NCBI RefSeq assembly: GCF_037038585.1
Contig: NC_092525.1
Coordinates: 18,146,867 to 18,210,866 of the forward strand
Length of the DNA: 64,000 nt
Reading direction: 5' to 3'
Source: Patagioenas fasciata
Lineage: Eukaryota; Chordata; Aves; Columbiformes; Columbidae
In this document: positions 54,101-64,000 of the stretch, one piece after another
Position numbering within the stretch: position 1 is the stretch's first letter
Layout: each line of letters begins with the position of its first letter
The notes under the pieces: model-generated
Database searches by the model: none
Told to the model about the DNA's origin: nothing
What the model saw: only the letters and a program-made list of their open reading frames with translations
Made by a program: the position numbers and the translations under genes

Positions 54101-57100
54101 TATAGAATTACAGGATTTCTTTAAGTGATTGTATAAACATCGATAATTGAGATCACCAATTAGAGAAGGGAAAATCTATCCTCTACTCAGACTCTGTGTG
54201 TCAGCCTCCACAGGCTCCTGCATGGGATGTGAGATCTTCCTAGATCTGCAGTGTTAAAAAATGACAATAAGGTATCTGATCCTAGTTTACGACGACAGCA
54301 CAAATTTACCTTCCAGTGTTTATCAAACATGACCAGACGAGCTCAGTGCAACAGGACTAACGCAGTAAGGCTAAATTAACATGCTAAAAACCAGCTAAAT
54401 ATAAAAAAGCACAAGACCTGATCCAGTATTCCTAACAAGATGAAAGACGAGCACTTTCTAAGCAAGTAAAAGCAATTTCATCTTCTCATCTTCACGTCCA
54501 CTATGCAACTGGGTTGTATTAGAGGCTCGTAGAAATAAAAGTCCAAATACTCTCCAAATACTGACTGGAGCACTCCACAAAGGCCATTTCTATACCAAAA
54601 ATTTATTTGCATATGCAGTTGCTATGGGTGATCCCGCACAGACTGAAAACAAATCCAGTTCTTAATAGCACATTGTCTTTTCCCCTGCATTACAAAAATG
54701 CACTAGGGAACCCTGGTTCCCCATACCCAAGTCATAATGTATTATACTATATTTCCTCCCCCTTTCACACAGAAAAAAATACTGACATCAGTGTAATTCA
54801 TTTCTTTTCAGGTAGTACAGCTATGTCTCCATACTGTGTAATACCTTCCCATCGTGCCATATGAAGACAGAAGAGCTTTCTGTTTGCACCACAAGCAGAT
54901 AAGAGCGGACCACTTCAGACAAAATGTATAAAAATATTTATCAGATACCCTTTCAAAAGTGAAAAGCACTTTCTAAGGTCAGCCTTTGTCCAAACTACAG
55001 GCTAGTTTCTTTTCTGTGGACTCAACACAGCATAACATATTACAATTTAACCCACTTCACTAGGAAGAGCTGAGGCACAGGACTGGGATTTCTGCAGCAT
55101 TGCTCACATGAAAACCAGGGGACGATGCACAGCTGCAGCAGACAGGAACAACCATCCAGTTGCAAAGGTTTTGGTCTGCGCCTCCAGAGATGGAGGTCAA
55201 TTCTCTATTTCGTTAGAGGCTACAACAGCCTGGACAAACCAGCCCAGGGTGTCAGACCCAGCCAAGGCGATCAGCGCAACTGCAGCTGCAGCTGAAGTAG
55301 CACAAACAGCGGCACTTAAGGTAACTGAAACACCTTTAATCTTGCTCTGGCTCAGTTTCCCGTATGTGGTCTGGGAGATAAGAAGAGGTACAGAGGCAAA
55401 GGACTTTTGTGTTTCTCAGATAATGGGTATATTTAGCTACGTAAGTACCTCGAGGTAGATAAAAAGCACTAGAATACTGACTATAATGAAGTCATTTAAC
55501 ACAAGACACAAAGATGGCTTCCTAAATTCTGTACTACATTTACTCCAAGGTTTTAATTTATTTTTGCTTCTTCAGGAAAGCCCATGACCATGCCCCGTCC
55601 TAAACGATATGCCATGGTGCCTCAGCAGTCACCTCAGTGCCTGCGACGCTACAGGAATATCACGAAGAAAATCCCAGCAGAACCACCAGAACAAGGGAAA
55701 AGGCGAGACAGTGGCACAGCAGATAAGTGTGCACCAGATCAAAGACCCAGCGAAGAGCACAAGTCCAGCTCTCCCTGGAAACATTTCATTTCCACGACTG
55801 GCAGATAATCCGACTCTCAGACCCTGGCAAAACTCAGGGAGTATTATTTTCGCTTGAATGAAGTAATACAGCAGAACTTAACATGGTTTCTGTCAGCATC
55901 AGCCACTCAGACTTCATCTTCATACTGTGTGATTTTTTTTTGCACAAATATATTTATATTGGCCTCCACATAGAATATCCCACTTTACATTTCAGCCCCT
56001 ATACATCGTACGCACCGGTCGTTGCATCATCGCACAGCAGGGCTATAAAAGATCCTGTGCTAAAACTCCTGGGACTTGCCTTCAGCCCTCATTCAACATT
56101 CCCACCCTCACTAAGCTACACAGAGGTAGTTTCTACGACAGCGACAAAACACGCTACAGGACTGGAAATCAGTACGTCTCCTTCAGCAAGATCCTGGGGT
56201 CAAACATGGATCCCAGCCCTGGGGTGCTCGGGATGCTGCTGGAGCAGCTCCCCAGTGAATCCACTCTTGCTTCTTTATCGGCATTTTTCCTCCTACAAAA
56301 TTTAGCTTCTACAGTGAAAAGGGAAAAGTTTGTTAGTTTTTGAAATCCACAATCAAACACACAGTTGGCCGAGTCTCACCTGGATGCTGGCCAGTGGTGA
56401 TGTGTTTTCTCACTGAAGGAACCACACTGACATCCAGTCACACGGAGCCACTGTACAAAAGATCTGTTTTACTAAAAAACCCAGATGTGTTTAACTAAGA
56501 CAAAAAAACCCCAAAACCTTAATCACTGAAAAAGAGGATGGGAGAATCCTGTGGGGTTTGTGGTTTCACAAGCCTTGCAAGCTATTTCTGGAAATCACAA
56601 ACCCCATTTGATTTCATGAATCAAAATGCCCCTTAAAATTACAGCCTCTCCTCTTCTCCTCCTCTCCTCATTCTCAGTGGTTATATAAAGAATAAAACAA
56701 TACCATATTGGGGTTATATAAATAGAAAAGGCCCCTCTAAGAATAAAAGGACTGTTGAAGAGCAATACAGACACAAGGACTGTATAGACCCTCCTCGGGA
56801 TGGTATATATATCCAGTCTGATTTACATTCATGCTGCTGTCTCTCTGCCACCCAGTAACCACTGCACATCCAAGAGCAGCAATATTTTCTTCCTGTAAAA
56901 CCTAAACCACCATGTCTTGCGAGCTTACAGAACACTTCCAAAAGGTGACATGCTGTTCTTCGCAAGCTTCCACTGTAATAAAGTCAAAGGTCTCCCTTGT
57001 GCTCCACCTCCTCTCATTTCAGTGACTTGCACCCAGGATTCCTCCTGGAGTGGGTGAAGTTCAGGGCAAGTGCAGAGCCATCGCTCCAGGTGGTGGAACA

Positions 57101-60100
57101 ATACAGAATGAGAAATAAAGGACAATAATACTAATGGAAAAGACTGGGCAAACAACCATTTTCAAAGCCAAAGTATGTCTATTGTTATATGAAATTCTCT
57201 CATCTGGAAACTGCTGTGTTCTGACCTCAGCCCTTTCTGATTTTAATCTCAGTAACAACCAGAGAGACTCGAGATCAAGATACACACATCTATGTCCTTA
57301 AAGGATGAAACCTTGCCATGGATGATGGGTAAAAAGTGAGTTTCAAAGTGATGTGAAGCATGGAAACTTCAAAAATCATGTTGAAGGTATGGTCTTCCAG
57401 GAAATTTTTAGAAGCAATGGCTACAGTCGTGTGTATATATGTGTGTAAAATACATAAGACACACAGAAATATCCAGCGCACAAGTATACACTGAGACATG
57501 CTGGAAAATAGTTAACTAGCAAAAGGCTCTCTTTGATCTTCCTCAAATTAGTCAATTAATTCGACTTGACTTTGCGCTCATATATTTAATGAAAAAAAAG
57601 GGGGTTAAATTAGCTGATGGTGGCCTTTTCCACCAAGAAAGAGCCAGCCAGACCTGACTTATCTGGCAGGAGTTTGTGCCTGTTGTGGAGGTGCCCTTGA
57701 CACCATCCACTTTATGGAAACTATTCCAGCATCACCCCATCCCCGGGCTGGGGACAGAGGCTCCAGCACTCGCCCCACAGCTCATCCAGCTGCTCGTAAC
57801 TGCCGCTGTATCTGTAGCACCTTCCGGCAAAATGAAAGATAAAATAATGATTTATTTATAAAGCAGGAGCGTGGGCTGTTGTCTCTTTTTTCGAAAGCAA
57901 AGTTTCTTCAAGCTATGTCAGAGACACAGAGCAGCAGAGCACGTTAATGGAATGTAATTCCATGGCCTCACAGATAAGGGCTTTAAAGCCGAGCTTTGCC
58001 AAACTCAGGAGAGTTAAAGGAAGGACGTTCAGGTCAGCCCATGTTCACACTACAGCAATGTCCTGGGTTCTTGATTTCCTTACAGACTGCAGGGGTGTCT
58101 TTCTGCTGGAATTTCATTGGCTTCAGACTGATTTGCAAATCAGACATTTGGCTCTAGCTAACTGTAACAGTGCTTACGAAAACCAGAAAGAATAAGGATG
58201 TAACACACACATGAATTATTATGTTATCTAGCATTGCCTGTCCTATTTTGCAGAAGTCATCCATTTCATCATTTTACTTTTAAGCTACAGTTGGCTCATC
58301 TATTTTTCTGCCATCACATCGGTGCAGAACTCTGCACCTATAAATTATGTGGAGAAGAAGTGCTGAGCATATGGATTTCTTTTAAAAAAAAAACCATGAA
58401 CCTCAAATTAAATCCTTAAATGAACAGAACCTTCCATTCATGGCAGATTGATAAAGACAAGATGGGAAAAAAACGCTCACCGAACAAGGCTGCTACTTGT
58501 TGTCTATTTTGTTCATTGCTTTACCACAGGAGAAGAAACTAATGTTGATATGGCAGTACAACTTTTCATTTCCACAACATCCTTCAAAGTGCTTCTGTAT
58601 TTAACCTTCATTTAGCCACTGTAAAATAGGATGATACGTCCCTGTGATGATAAACAGTAAGTGTCCATGTGCTCAGAGCAACACCAGTGGGCACAGCGAG
58701 GGAAAAGAGGCAGGGGTTCCCATGACTGTATTTTGGGGAACTGAAATCAGCTGAACCCACGGAACCACATCCAGTTTAGTGAGAGCGCCAGGACTAATGC
58801 CCTCAACTTTTGAGAAAACGGCAGGAAGATATTTTGTGACCCAGCTTCCAGGACTGTTCCTTGAAGAAAGGGTTTCCCCATGGGACTCCAATGAGTCTTA
58901 AATGACAGGGAGGGAGGTCACCACATAGTACATCTGTCACTCAGGAATTTGAAAACCAAGGCTGGCATAGATGGGGTTGGTTTTCACAGATAAAAGCAGA
59001 GATTTCTCGTAATTATACCTACTGCTTATCTAATAGCAATAAGGAATGCTAAAATGGCATTGAGACTATGAAACAACAGAACAGTCTGAGGGCCCACGCA
59101 TTTGCAGCATCTAAGAGGGAACAGGCTCCAAGTTCTCTTCATATTTGAAGAAATTTTCAATCCAAATACCAGGAAGAAGTGAGGTAGTAATCTCTAGAAC
59201 AACTTAATTTTTTATTTTTTTTCAGACAAGAAAATTTAGCAGAGCGGCACACAATGCCCTGCATATGCTGCAGAGTCCTGCTGCCTTTAGCCAGCACTCC
59301 TCCAAATGCTTTTTTGGCGACACTTACTATGTAACGTGGGATCACTCTCATCACAAGCACCTCCACCTTCATTAATTTCATAGTTATGAATTCATTTGCC
59401 AGCTTGTATGGGGAGAAAGCCATGCACGAGTAGGCTGTGAGACACCTAAGGTACTGTTTTCATGGAAAGAACAGCAAACAGTGAGGAACAGATTCCGAGG
59501 CGCTTTCCCTCCTGCATCCCACACCATTTCTCTTCGTAATTTCGTCTCATGCCACTGGACCAAACCCACTGCTGCTCTTGCAAACACACCACTGGCAGCA
59601 GATATGAACGAGGTTCGAGGTGACGTACACTGACCTTTTTTTTCACTCTAATTTATTATGAGTCCCAAGTTTATTATTTCTTTGTCATGAGCTCCTTCCC
59701 GATTCTCTTATTTCATAGATTAAATCTGGTCACCTCTACAGAAATGCAAATGTTCTCTAATCAGTAAAATGGAGATCCCTCTGCACAGTTCTTTGAACAT
59801 TTCTCTGCAATGTTTAGTATAATGTGACCTCTTACAAGACAGAGCCCACAACTTCCCAGGGTAATGAAGTGTGATTAAATATCATTTTTGGTTACAAAAT
59901 TATAAGGCACTACAATTGTAGTAGGCACTACACTATTAAAGAGGGAGTCTCACTTTATTTTCACCTTTTCACATGCACCCACATATACCAATGGGCAGCA
60001 AATGCTGAAAAGAAAATTAAGTCACTTTAAAGCCAATTTAATATTTGATACAGAGCATATAGTGATTGTTTGTTCCCTGAAATAAGACAGGGTTGTGTTA

Positions 60101-63100
60101 AATTAGAGGAAGGGTGTTTGGCTCAGGTGGTGTGTAGTATTCCTATTCTCTGAACTAGCTCTCATGACTTTAGTTTGGTTGTTCTCACAGTTGGGACGAT
60201 GCTGTGTAGACATAACCTTAGAGCTCAGCCCAGCTCTCACTGAATTAGTGGAACCATTTGCTGTTACTTCTCCATAACTGGGTGAGGCTTTCGGCTAGTT
60301 AAATGTGGTCTTCAACCCAAAACCCTGCCAGGAAGAAAAACAGGAAAAAGATTCCCAAATCTATTCTGTTTTTAAAAAGCAAGGCAATCCAGAGTGGCCC
60401 AGAGAGAGAAATTCCAGCACAGCTCTGCTTTCTGTGTTGGCCCATCAAGGATGTGCTGCTTAACCTTACAAATTTCAGAAACCCCAGACTAGGTGGAAGC
60501 ATACGCAAAATACTCATCAACTCAAGTCATTCATTAAGTCTCCAAACTGCTAAGGAGCACAACGGCCCCCACTTCCCACAGCACCAAGAAGCTTTCCTCC
60601 CCAGAACGCCACAGTCACCAAAACGAATCTATTTTAAGTCCGAGCAAAACAAACTTGGTAACTTCGTGTCAGGTACCTTCAAATGGGAAGACAAAAGCAC
60701 ATTTTATGAGGTTCCATTAGAGGGCATCCTAGCATGTCCTTTGGGGGTCAGATGCTTTCCCTAATTTATGTCCTCTAATATTTTGTAGACGATCTTCTGT
60801 AAGGACAGTCAGGAATATTCACATCCCCAAACTTCTGTATCCCTTGTAATTGTATTAATAGTTTCATTTTATGTTTTACATGGTACTGTATTTCTCTTCT
60901 AAAAGCTCAGCTTCCCTCACCAGAGAGGCAGGTTTTCAGTATTGTTCCGTGCACGTAAAAAGAGAATAAGCTGGACACGCTATCATAAAATTAGTTTCAA
61001 ACTACAAAACAGTTGACGATCACACCTGAAAACAATACAGGACTGTAAAAGGTGTACAAGTTTGATCATGTACCTTGAAACTAGAGGCGAAGATAAATGC
61101 ACGTTTTCAAAAGCTACCGAAAACAGAAGTTCCACAGCCGAAAAACAACGCGGCAACTGCTCAGACCCAGCAGCAGGAGTGGAACCTGAGCTCCAGGACA
61201 CAGGGAGCTGTTGTAAAAACAGCCGCTACTCACACACCCACGTACTTGATCTTCAAAACTTCAGTTTTAAGACAGTTTACTAATACAGGCACAGAGAGAT
61301 ACAGATACAGCTTATGACCATCAGTCCCCTTAAAATCAGTAAAAAGCTCCTGGGTAGTAAAATCTACTTCCAGTGATAAATATTTCCCAGACTGGGCTGT
61401 GACATGTCTGAAGACCAATTTCTACTCATACCTGTAGGTACACTGAAATAATTTCAGACTGAAGGCACCAGAGGATCTAAAGGTAATAATACGGGAAATT
61501 AAGAAGTCTAGTGTAAGAAATAGGAGTTGACATGATAACATGAAAATATATCTACGAGACAGATAATTCAGTTACAATAAATTACCATACTATCTGACTT
61601 AAAGCGGAATGTAGAAGTGCTCCTGTCACACAAAAAGAAAAATGAACTTCTGACTGCCGAAATGCAAGATTAATGAATCGACATAACAGACATGAAACAA
61701 CTTACGATGATCCTGGACTTGCTGTTGGCGGGGGACCTGGAAAAGTGACAGAAGAAAAACAGCGTGATGAGTTATGGCGAGGTAGCGAGCAGGAAGCTTT
61801 TGAAAACCTTTTAAAAGATAAAAGTAGCAGTCTGTCATGTTGGATGTGGTTTATGCAGTTTAACAGACGAGCTGCAGTTTCTCAGTACCAAAGACAAGAG
61901 GGTGACTGTCTGCAAAGTGCTGTAGACGAGGACAATAAACAGGTGAGACACTTGTCCTGCAGATCAGCCCTGTCTTGGGCCATCACAGAAAAGGTCACAG
62001 CAAACCACAGGAGGCTTGTACAAAAGCATGTTGTAACTGTAACTGGGAGAAAACAGCATCATTTCCCCCTATCAATCTTCATTATTTCTCTGGGAATTCA
62101 TCCTAGGCCTGATTCAGAGGCACTGATCGAATTTGTTGTGAGCTCAGCGAGCTTTTGCCAGGAGGGTTTCATTGATATGGCCCTCGGTGCGTCAGTTTTG
62201 GCAGCTCTGGAAGGGCTGAGTGGGCTGGAGTTCAGCTGCAGCAGATTTCAGGGGACTTCGTACTAATGAATATTTGCTCTAGAAATGGAATTGTGAGATT
62301 AAATATCGCTCCGGTCAGAAAAAATACTCAGTGTTTTCTGCAGGAGCGCCTATGAAAGCATCATTGCTCAGATAAAAATCTATACTTCACATAAAGGCTA
62401 AAGGACAACAACTGCCTTATGAAAGAACATCTAATGATTAATTTCTTACTAGAATTTTGAAAATTTGGGAGATTTATGAAACTCTTCACATCCGTCATTC
62501 ATTGTGTGTTATTTGCCCATTTTGTAAGAGGATTAACTACAATTCTCTGCAGACATCTTCACTACAGTGAATTATTCCCCTCTGAAATGTGGCGGTGGAG
62601 GAGAACACACACAAAACCTGTTTCTTGTTTGGAATCGTCTCAGTCATAAGATCAGTTTTGAAGGCAATTATATATATATAAACTTTGAAGAAAAAGTGCT
62701 TATTTTACCTGCCATATATATATATTTCTATATGCATATCACCAACATGCCTACAGTGCAAGCTAAAATGTCTCACTTACAGGAGGGCACTCCAGCACTT
62801 GAGAATAAAATAGTTTTTTCTTGTTTGGCCCAAACCCACTCACGTAGCGTATTAATGAACCCTGCTGTTTAGTGACCCCTGCATTCCAGCCCTGCTTCCA
62901 GTGGGCTTTTATGACAGTAAAAGCCACCATTAAGCTGCCAACGGGAGCATCTCAGGAAAACAGGTGGCGAGGATACGCTGCCATCCCAGAGAGGCTCCCA
63001 AATTTAGGCTGAACCAGACCAGTCGATACCACTACATCAGTGTGTTCACTTTCAATGGATAAATATGCTTTTCTTTGCAGCTGTAACAGTTTGCACGGCT

Positions 63101-63406
63101 TAAAAGGAACAAACTTACCGAATTTTACAAACAGCACACCCGTTGTAGAGACAGTCTTTCTGCCGTTAGTCGCGACGCACTGGAAGTAGCCGGTGTCCGT
63201 CGTGTCCAGGTTCCTTATTCGCAGCCGAGACCCATAGCTCGTGGCACGGAAGGAAATTCTCCGGGGCTCCTGGACCACCGGAGCGTCGTTCTTCAGCCAG
63301 CGGACCGTGGGAGGAGGATTGCCGGAGACTTTGCAGTGCAGCTCAGCGGTCTGGCCCAGGGTGGTGGTGATGTTGTTCATAGGTTCATCAAGCGTCAAGA
63401 AGTAAT
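25735..63406 (-). CDS. ROR1: ROR1 receptor tyrosine kinase-like orphan receptor 1, coding exons 3-9 (5' part outside window)
   Basis: Gene-level entry. The coding parts are 63406-63119, 61736-61706, 37495-37368, 36157-35840, 35027-34782, 31091-30880 and 27159-25735. The joined product is 881 residues plus TAA, compared with about 937 for full-length human ROR1, so roughly 56 N-terminal residues (signal peptide and start of the ectodomain) are missing beyond 64000. The domain order is Ig-like, Frizzled CRD, kringle, transmembrane helix, kinase domain, then Ser/Thr-rich, Pro-rich and Ser/Thr-rich tail. This order is diagnostic of the ROR family. ROR1 is favoured over ROR2 by the linker between Ig and Frizzled domains, the juxtamembrane motif SMLNAYKPK and the C-terminus [11 protein letters not shown]1 is a plasma-membrane Wnt5a-type co-receptor acting in non-canonical Wnt signalling and development. 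Every intron is GT/AG and every junction keeps frame, so the gene looks intact. The promoter and first two exons are not in the window. Confidence 0.97.
28106..28139. repeat. (AAT)n-type trinucleotide repeat
   Basis: About eleven ATA/ATG-type units (TAATGATAATAATAACGATA and onward) lie in ROR1 intron 8. Two units are interrupted by G or CG. Confidence 0.85.
29627..29690. repeat. (CATC)n microsatellite
   Basis: About sixteen imperfect CATC units, with CTATC, CCTCC and TGTC variants, lie in ROR1 intron 8. Six-frame translation gives Ser/Ile/His/Pro-rich artefact peptides here. Confidence 0.9.
30880..31091 (-). CDS. ROR1: ROR1 exon 8: transmembrane and juxtamembrane segment
   Basis: The exon is 212 nt: two bases and 70 codons, ending in phase 0. 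The acceptor reads TTCTGTACCAG and the donor GTAATT. A short charged stalk (KDSKEKNK) is followed by a hydrophobic helix of about 25 residues, [11 protein letters not shown] then [17 protein letters not shown] basic cytosolic stop-transfer sequence comes next (CRNNQK), then a juxtamembrane segment ending [10 protein letters not shown]. This anchors the receptor in the plasma membrane as a type I protein. The exon ends exactly at a codon boundary and joins the kinase exon, which starts SKAKEL. Confidence 0.97.
31092..34781 (-). other. ROR1: ROR1 intron 7
   Basis: A 3.7-kb GT/AG intron. A CpG-richer patch lies at about 31640-31900. Plus-strand open frames of up to 160 codons here have no recognisable domain. 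Confidence 0.85.
34782..35027 (-). CDS. ROR1: ROR1 exon 7: kringle domain
   Basis: The exon is 246 nt: two bases, 81 codons and one base. The acceptor reads TTTTTTACAG and the donor GTAATT. It encodes one complete kringle domain from [13 protein letters not shown] to LCDVPAC. The six kringle cysteines are in HKC, RQC, SYC, PWC, LCD and PAC, and the hallmark motifs CQPW, YCRNPG and APWCFT are present. YNST is a glycosylation sequon. The kringle follows the Frizzled domain directly, as in all ROR proteins, and is membrane-proximal in the ectodomain. The final G pairs with AT of exon 8 to give Asp. Confidence 0.97.
35028..35839 (-). other. ROR1: ROR1 intron 6
   Basis: An 812-bp GT/AG intron between the Frizzled and kringle exons. 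No repeat or other feature is recognised. Confidence 0.88.
35840..36157 (-). CDS. ROR1: ROR1 exon 6: Frizzled cysteine-rich domain, second part
   Basis: The exon is 318 nt: two bases, 105 codons and one base. The acceptor reads TTTTACAG and the donor GTAAGT. The encoded segment starts [19 protein letters not shown] and carries eight cysteines. With the two in exon 5 these make the ten expected of a Frizzled domain. Recognisable motifs are [23 protein letters not shown] and ENVLCQTEY, and the exon ends in [11 protein letters not shown]. The terminal A combines with AT of exon 7 to give Asn, restoring the ROR1 sequence NKNHKCYNS at the border of the Frizzled and kringle domains. I see no disruption. 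Confidence 0.97.
36158..37367 (-). other. ROR1: ROR1 intron 5
   Basis: A 1.2-kb GT/AG intron splitting the Frizzled domain. No repeat or other feature is recognised. Confidence 0.88.
37368..37495 (-). CDS. ROR1: ROR1 exon 5: Frizzled cysteine-rich domain, first part
   Basis: The exon is 128 nt: one base, 42 codons and one base. The acceptor reads GGTTTCAG and the donor GTGGGT. It encodes [14 protein letters not shown] followed by [16 protein letters not shown] and ends in ENQIT. It holds the first two of the ten Frizzled-domain cysteines (GFCQ and IAC) and an N-glycosylation sequon NRT. The Frizzled CRD is the Wnt-binding module of ROR receptors. The first base completes the Ser codon TCG begun in the microexon. 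The last base G joins CT of exon 6 to give Ala. The exon is clearly conserved, with only a conservative Val-to-Ile type difference from the human protein as I remember it. Confidence 0.96.
38457..38484. repeat. Perfect 14-bp tandem duplication in a CpG-dense patch
   Basis: The unit CCGGCGGAGGTTTT occurs twice in a row. It lies within about 130 bp carrying roughly a dozen CpG sites (38395-38530), in ROR1 intron 4 about 1 kb upstream of exon 5. The patch contrasts with its AT-rich surroundings. Confidence 0.8.
39312..39500 (-). mobile_element. CR1 LINE internal fragment lacking its 3' end
   Basis: The plus strand contains CACCTCTCTGGCCAACCTGG, then the CTTCCTCATGTCTGG block, AGTTTAAAACCATCACCCCT and CTGTCACAACATGCCCTT. 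This is the region upstream of the CR1 tail, sense on the minus strand. The terminal ATTCTATG-type 3' end is absent. Diverged sequence resembling the same element may extend to about 39600. Confidence 0.82.
46486..46742 (-). mobile_element. CR1 LINE 3' fragment
   Basis: The plus strand starts TATAGAATCACAGGATGGTT and runs through AGCAGGGACATCTTCACCAG, GGATGGTTCATCCACCACCT and AGTTTAAAACCATCA. The element is sense on the minus strand, the same orientation as ROR1, with an intact 3' end and 5' truncation. It is closely similar to the opposite-strand copy ending at 51591. Confidence 0.9.
49906..49923. repeat. Poly(T) tract, 18 nt
   Basis: An uninterrupted run of T on the plus strand in ROR1 intron 4. 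No element is recognisable next to it. Confidence 0.85.
51189..51591 (+). mobile_element. CR1 LINE fragment, plus orientation, 3' end missing
   Basis: Sense CR1 reads from a GGAACAGCTCTGCTGTGAGG block through GAGAGAGTTGGGGTGTTCAG, GGACAAGGGGTGATGGTTTT, ACATGAGGAAGAAATTGTTG and CAACCTGAGCTGGTGAAGAT, then stops near 51591 without the ATTCTATG end. It is the longest CR1 piece in the window and the only long one opposite to ROR1. Its last 210 bp pair with the minus-strand copy at 46486-46742. Confidence 0.88.
61706..61736 (-). CDS. ROR1: ROR1 exon 4: 31-nt microexon, Ig-to-Frizzled linker
   Basis: This very short exon was found by phase and linker matching. The minus strand reads TTTTCCAG, then 31 bases, then GTAAGT. 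Joined to the last G of exon 3 and the first G of exon 5 it reads [11 protein letters not shown] and runs on into [10 protein letters not shown]. This is the ROR1 hinge between the Ig and Frizzled domains; the human protein has Tyr in place of the first Ser, from memory. It enters in phase 1 and leaves in phase 2. Its length is not a multiple of three, so skipping it would shift frame. Ordinary ORF calling misses it, and it sits 24.2 kb upstream of exon 5. A chance match of splice sites, phase and peptide together is very unlikely. Confidence 0.93.
61737..63118 (-). other. ROR1: ROR1 intron 3
   Basis: A 1.4-kb GT/AG intron between the Ig exon and the microexon, with two short TA runs. Confidence 0.88.
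62667..62745. repeat. (TA)n-rich stretch
   Basis: Two short alternating TA runs, about 62669-62681 and 62714-62727, are separated by unique sequence in ROR1 intron 3. Confidence 0.7.
63119..63406 (-). CDS. ROR1: ROR1 exon 3: Ig-like domain
   Basis: The exon is 288 nt: two bases, 95 codons and one base (phase 2 in, phase 1 out). The acceptor reads CCACAG before ATTAC and the donor is GTAAGT. It encodes an I-set immunoglobulin-like domain. The two disulphide cysteines are in LHCKV and YFQCVA, the core tryptophan is in VRWLK, and the classical DTGYFQC motif precedes the second cysteine. The N-linked glycosylation site NNIT lies near the start. The first base of the first codon comes from the upstream exon, which is outside the window. 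In ROR1 this domain belongs to the extracellular portion. The DNA after the donor reads through in frame for about 50 codons before a stop, which is intron and not coding. Confidence 0.97.
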
Positions 63407-64000
63407 CTGTGGTAGAAAAAAAGGGTGAGTAAAGGATTACAGCTCAGGAAATGTCACTTAAGGAAAATGAGATGATCTTTCGAGGTCCCTTCCAATCCCT
63501 GACATTCTGTGATTCATTCTTGTCTTTGAAAGGAAAATAAAGCAAGTGACTATTAAATTTAGCAGAAAATTACAATACTTGTTAATTGATGTTTCAGGGC
63601 CAGCAATAGTATTGCAGGGTAATAGAAGGAACAGATTTTGGCATTTCCATTACACCACAGTAACGCTGTATTTCTTGAAAACTTAGCCTCCTTCATACAC
63701 TCATGGATTCCCTCTGTTGTCTCAACATTATCCTATCTCGCTTCAGAAAAAGAAGGTAACACTGCTTCTCCTTTCTCTTTTATTTTTCCTTTTTGTTAAC
63801 CAATAAACACGAAAAACATGTTATCAGAAAGCCCGATGCTCGTTTTCATGCCTCTGCCTATGCAGATCTGCCCCGGTTCACATTAAGACCCACAAAATAT
63901 AGCAGTATATGAAATTAATTGCTCGGAAGTGAAGATCTCAGAGCCATTTTCAATCAATTTCCAGAGCGGTGCAGACAGCATGTTGTCAATGACTTTGCAA
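63407..64000 (-). other. ROR1: ROR1 intron 2, partial
   Basis: The sequence upstream of exon 3 contains the CR1 3' fragment at 63471-63516. No exon 2 is found before the window ends. Confidence 0.8.
63471..63516 (+). mobile_element. CR1 LINE 3' terminal fragment
   Basis: The short plus-strand match GATGATCTTTCGAGGTCCCT, TCCAATCCCTGACATTCTG and TGATTC is the extreme CR1 3' end. It starts 65 bp upstream of the ROR1 exon 3 acceptor. Confidence 0.75.

Larger units (their letters stand above)
37496..61705 (-). other. ROR1: ROR1 intron 4 (24.2 kb)
   Basis: The largest intron in the window, between the microexon and the first Frizzled exon. It contains the CpG-dense patch with the 14-bp duplication, three CR1 fragments (39312, 46486 and 51189), poly(T) at 49906 and poly(A) at about 47639. 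No nested gene, tRNA or hairpin RNA could be supported. Open frames of up to 158 codons are CR1-derived or of random appearance. Confidence 0.85.

Noticed and set aside
55108-55458. Ala/Thr-rich plus-strand frame of 116 codons
   Set aside because: It is intronic, has no splice support and no recognisable family. The composition follows a local GCA/ACA-rich stretch.
61673-62266. Plus-strand open frame of 197 codons, the longest non-ROR1 frame in the window
   Set aside because: It runs antisense across the ROR1 microexon and its splice sites. It has mixed composition and no recognisable domain, and it lies wholly within ROR1 introns. I treat it as a chance frame.
1-64000. tRNA, rRNA, CRISPR arrays, bacterial or viral genes
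   Set aside because: None is visible. The only virus-like or mobile content is CR1 LINE fragments and two miniature DNA transposons.

Overview
This is vertebrate nuclear DNA, most likely from a bird. Three things point there: several CR1 LINE fragments of avian/reptilian type, short introns for the locus, and no Alu, L1 or other mammalian-type repeats. There are no operons, phage, CRISPR arrays or bacterial genes.

The main gene is ROR1, a receptor tyrosine kinase-like orphan receptor that binds Wnt5a-type ligands. It lies on the minus strand from 63406 down to 25735. Seven coding exons are present. They correspond to exons 3-9 of the usual nine-exon layout, and all splice sites are GT/AG. 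In transcript order they encode the Ig-like domain (63119-63406), a 31-nt linker microexon (61706-61736), the Frizzled cysteine-rich domain in two exons (37368-37495 and 35840-36157), the kringle (34782-35027), the transmembrane segment (30880-31091), and one large exon for the whole intracellular part (25735-27159). The exon phases join without a break into 881 residues plus a stop codon. The first two exons (signal peptide and N-terminus) and the promoter lie beyond 64000. A 3' UTR probably continues below 25735, to about 24.1 kb at most.

Downstream of ROR1 on the same strand are four exon-like segments: 15044-15170, 10799-10883, 7584-7657 and 2461-2564. I read them as the 3' half of UBE2U, an atypical ubiquitin-conjugating enzyme that follows ROR1 in other amniotes. 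Their phases are mutually compatible (0>1>2>1>stop). However, the E2-core exon carries two in-frame stop codons, and I could not find the exons for the catalytic part between 15.2 and 24 kb. UBE2U may be decayed in this genome.

The rest is intron and intergenic DNA. It holds seven CR1 fragments, a 128-bp hAT-type and a 78-bp mariner-type miniature transposon, a 38-bp tandem duplication, microsatellites and GC-rich patches. Near-identical CR1 copies lie in opposite orientation inside the largest ROR1 intron. I see no previously undescribed system. The points most worth checking are the microexon, the apparent loss of UBE2U, and the altered glycine loop of the ROR1 pseudokinase.
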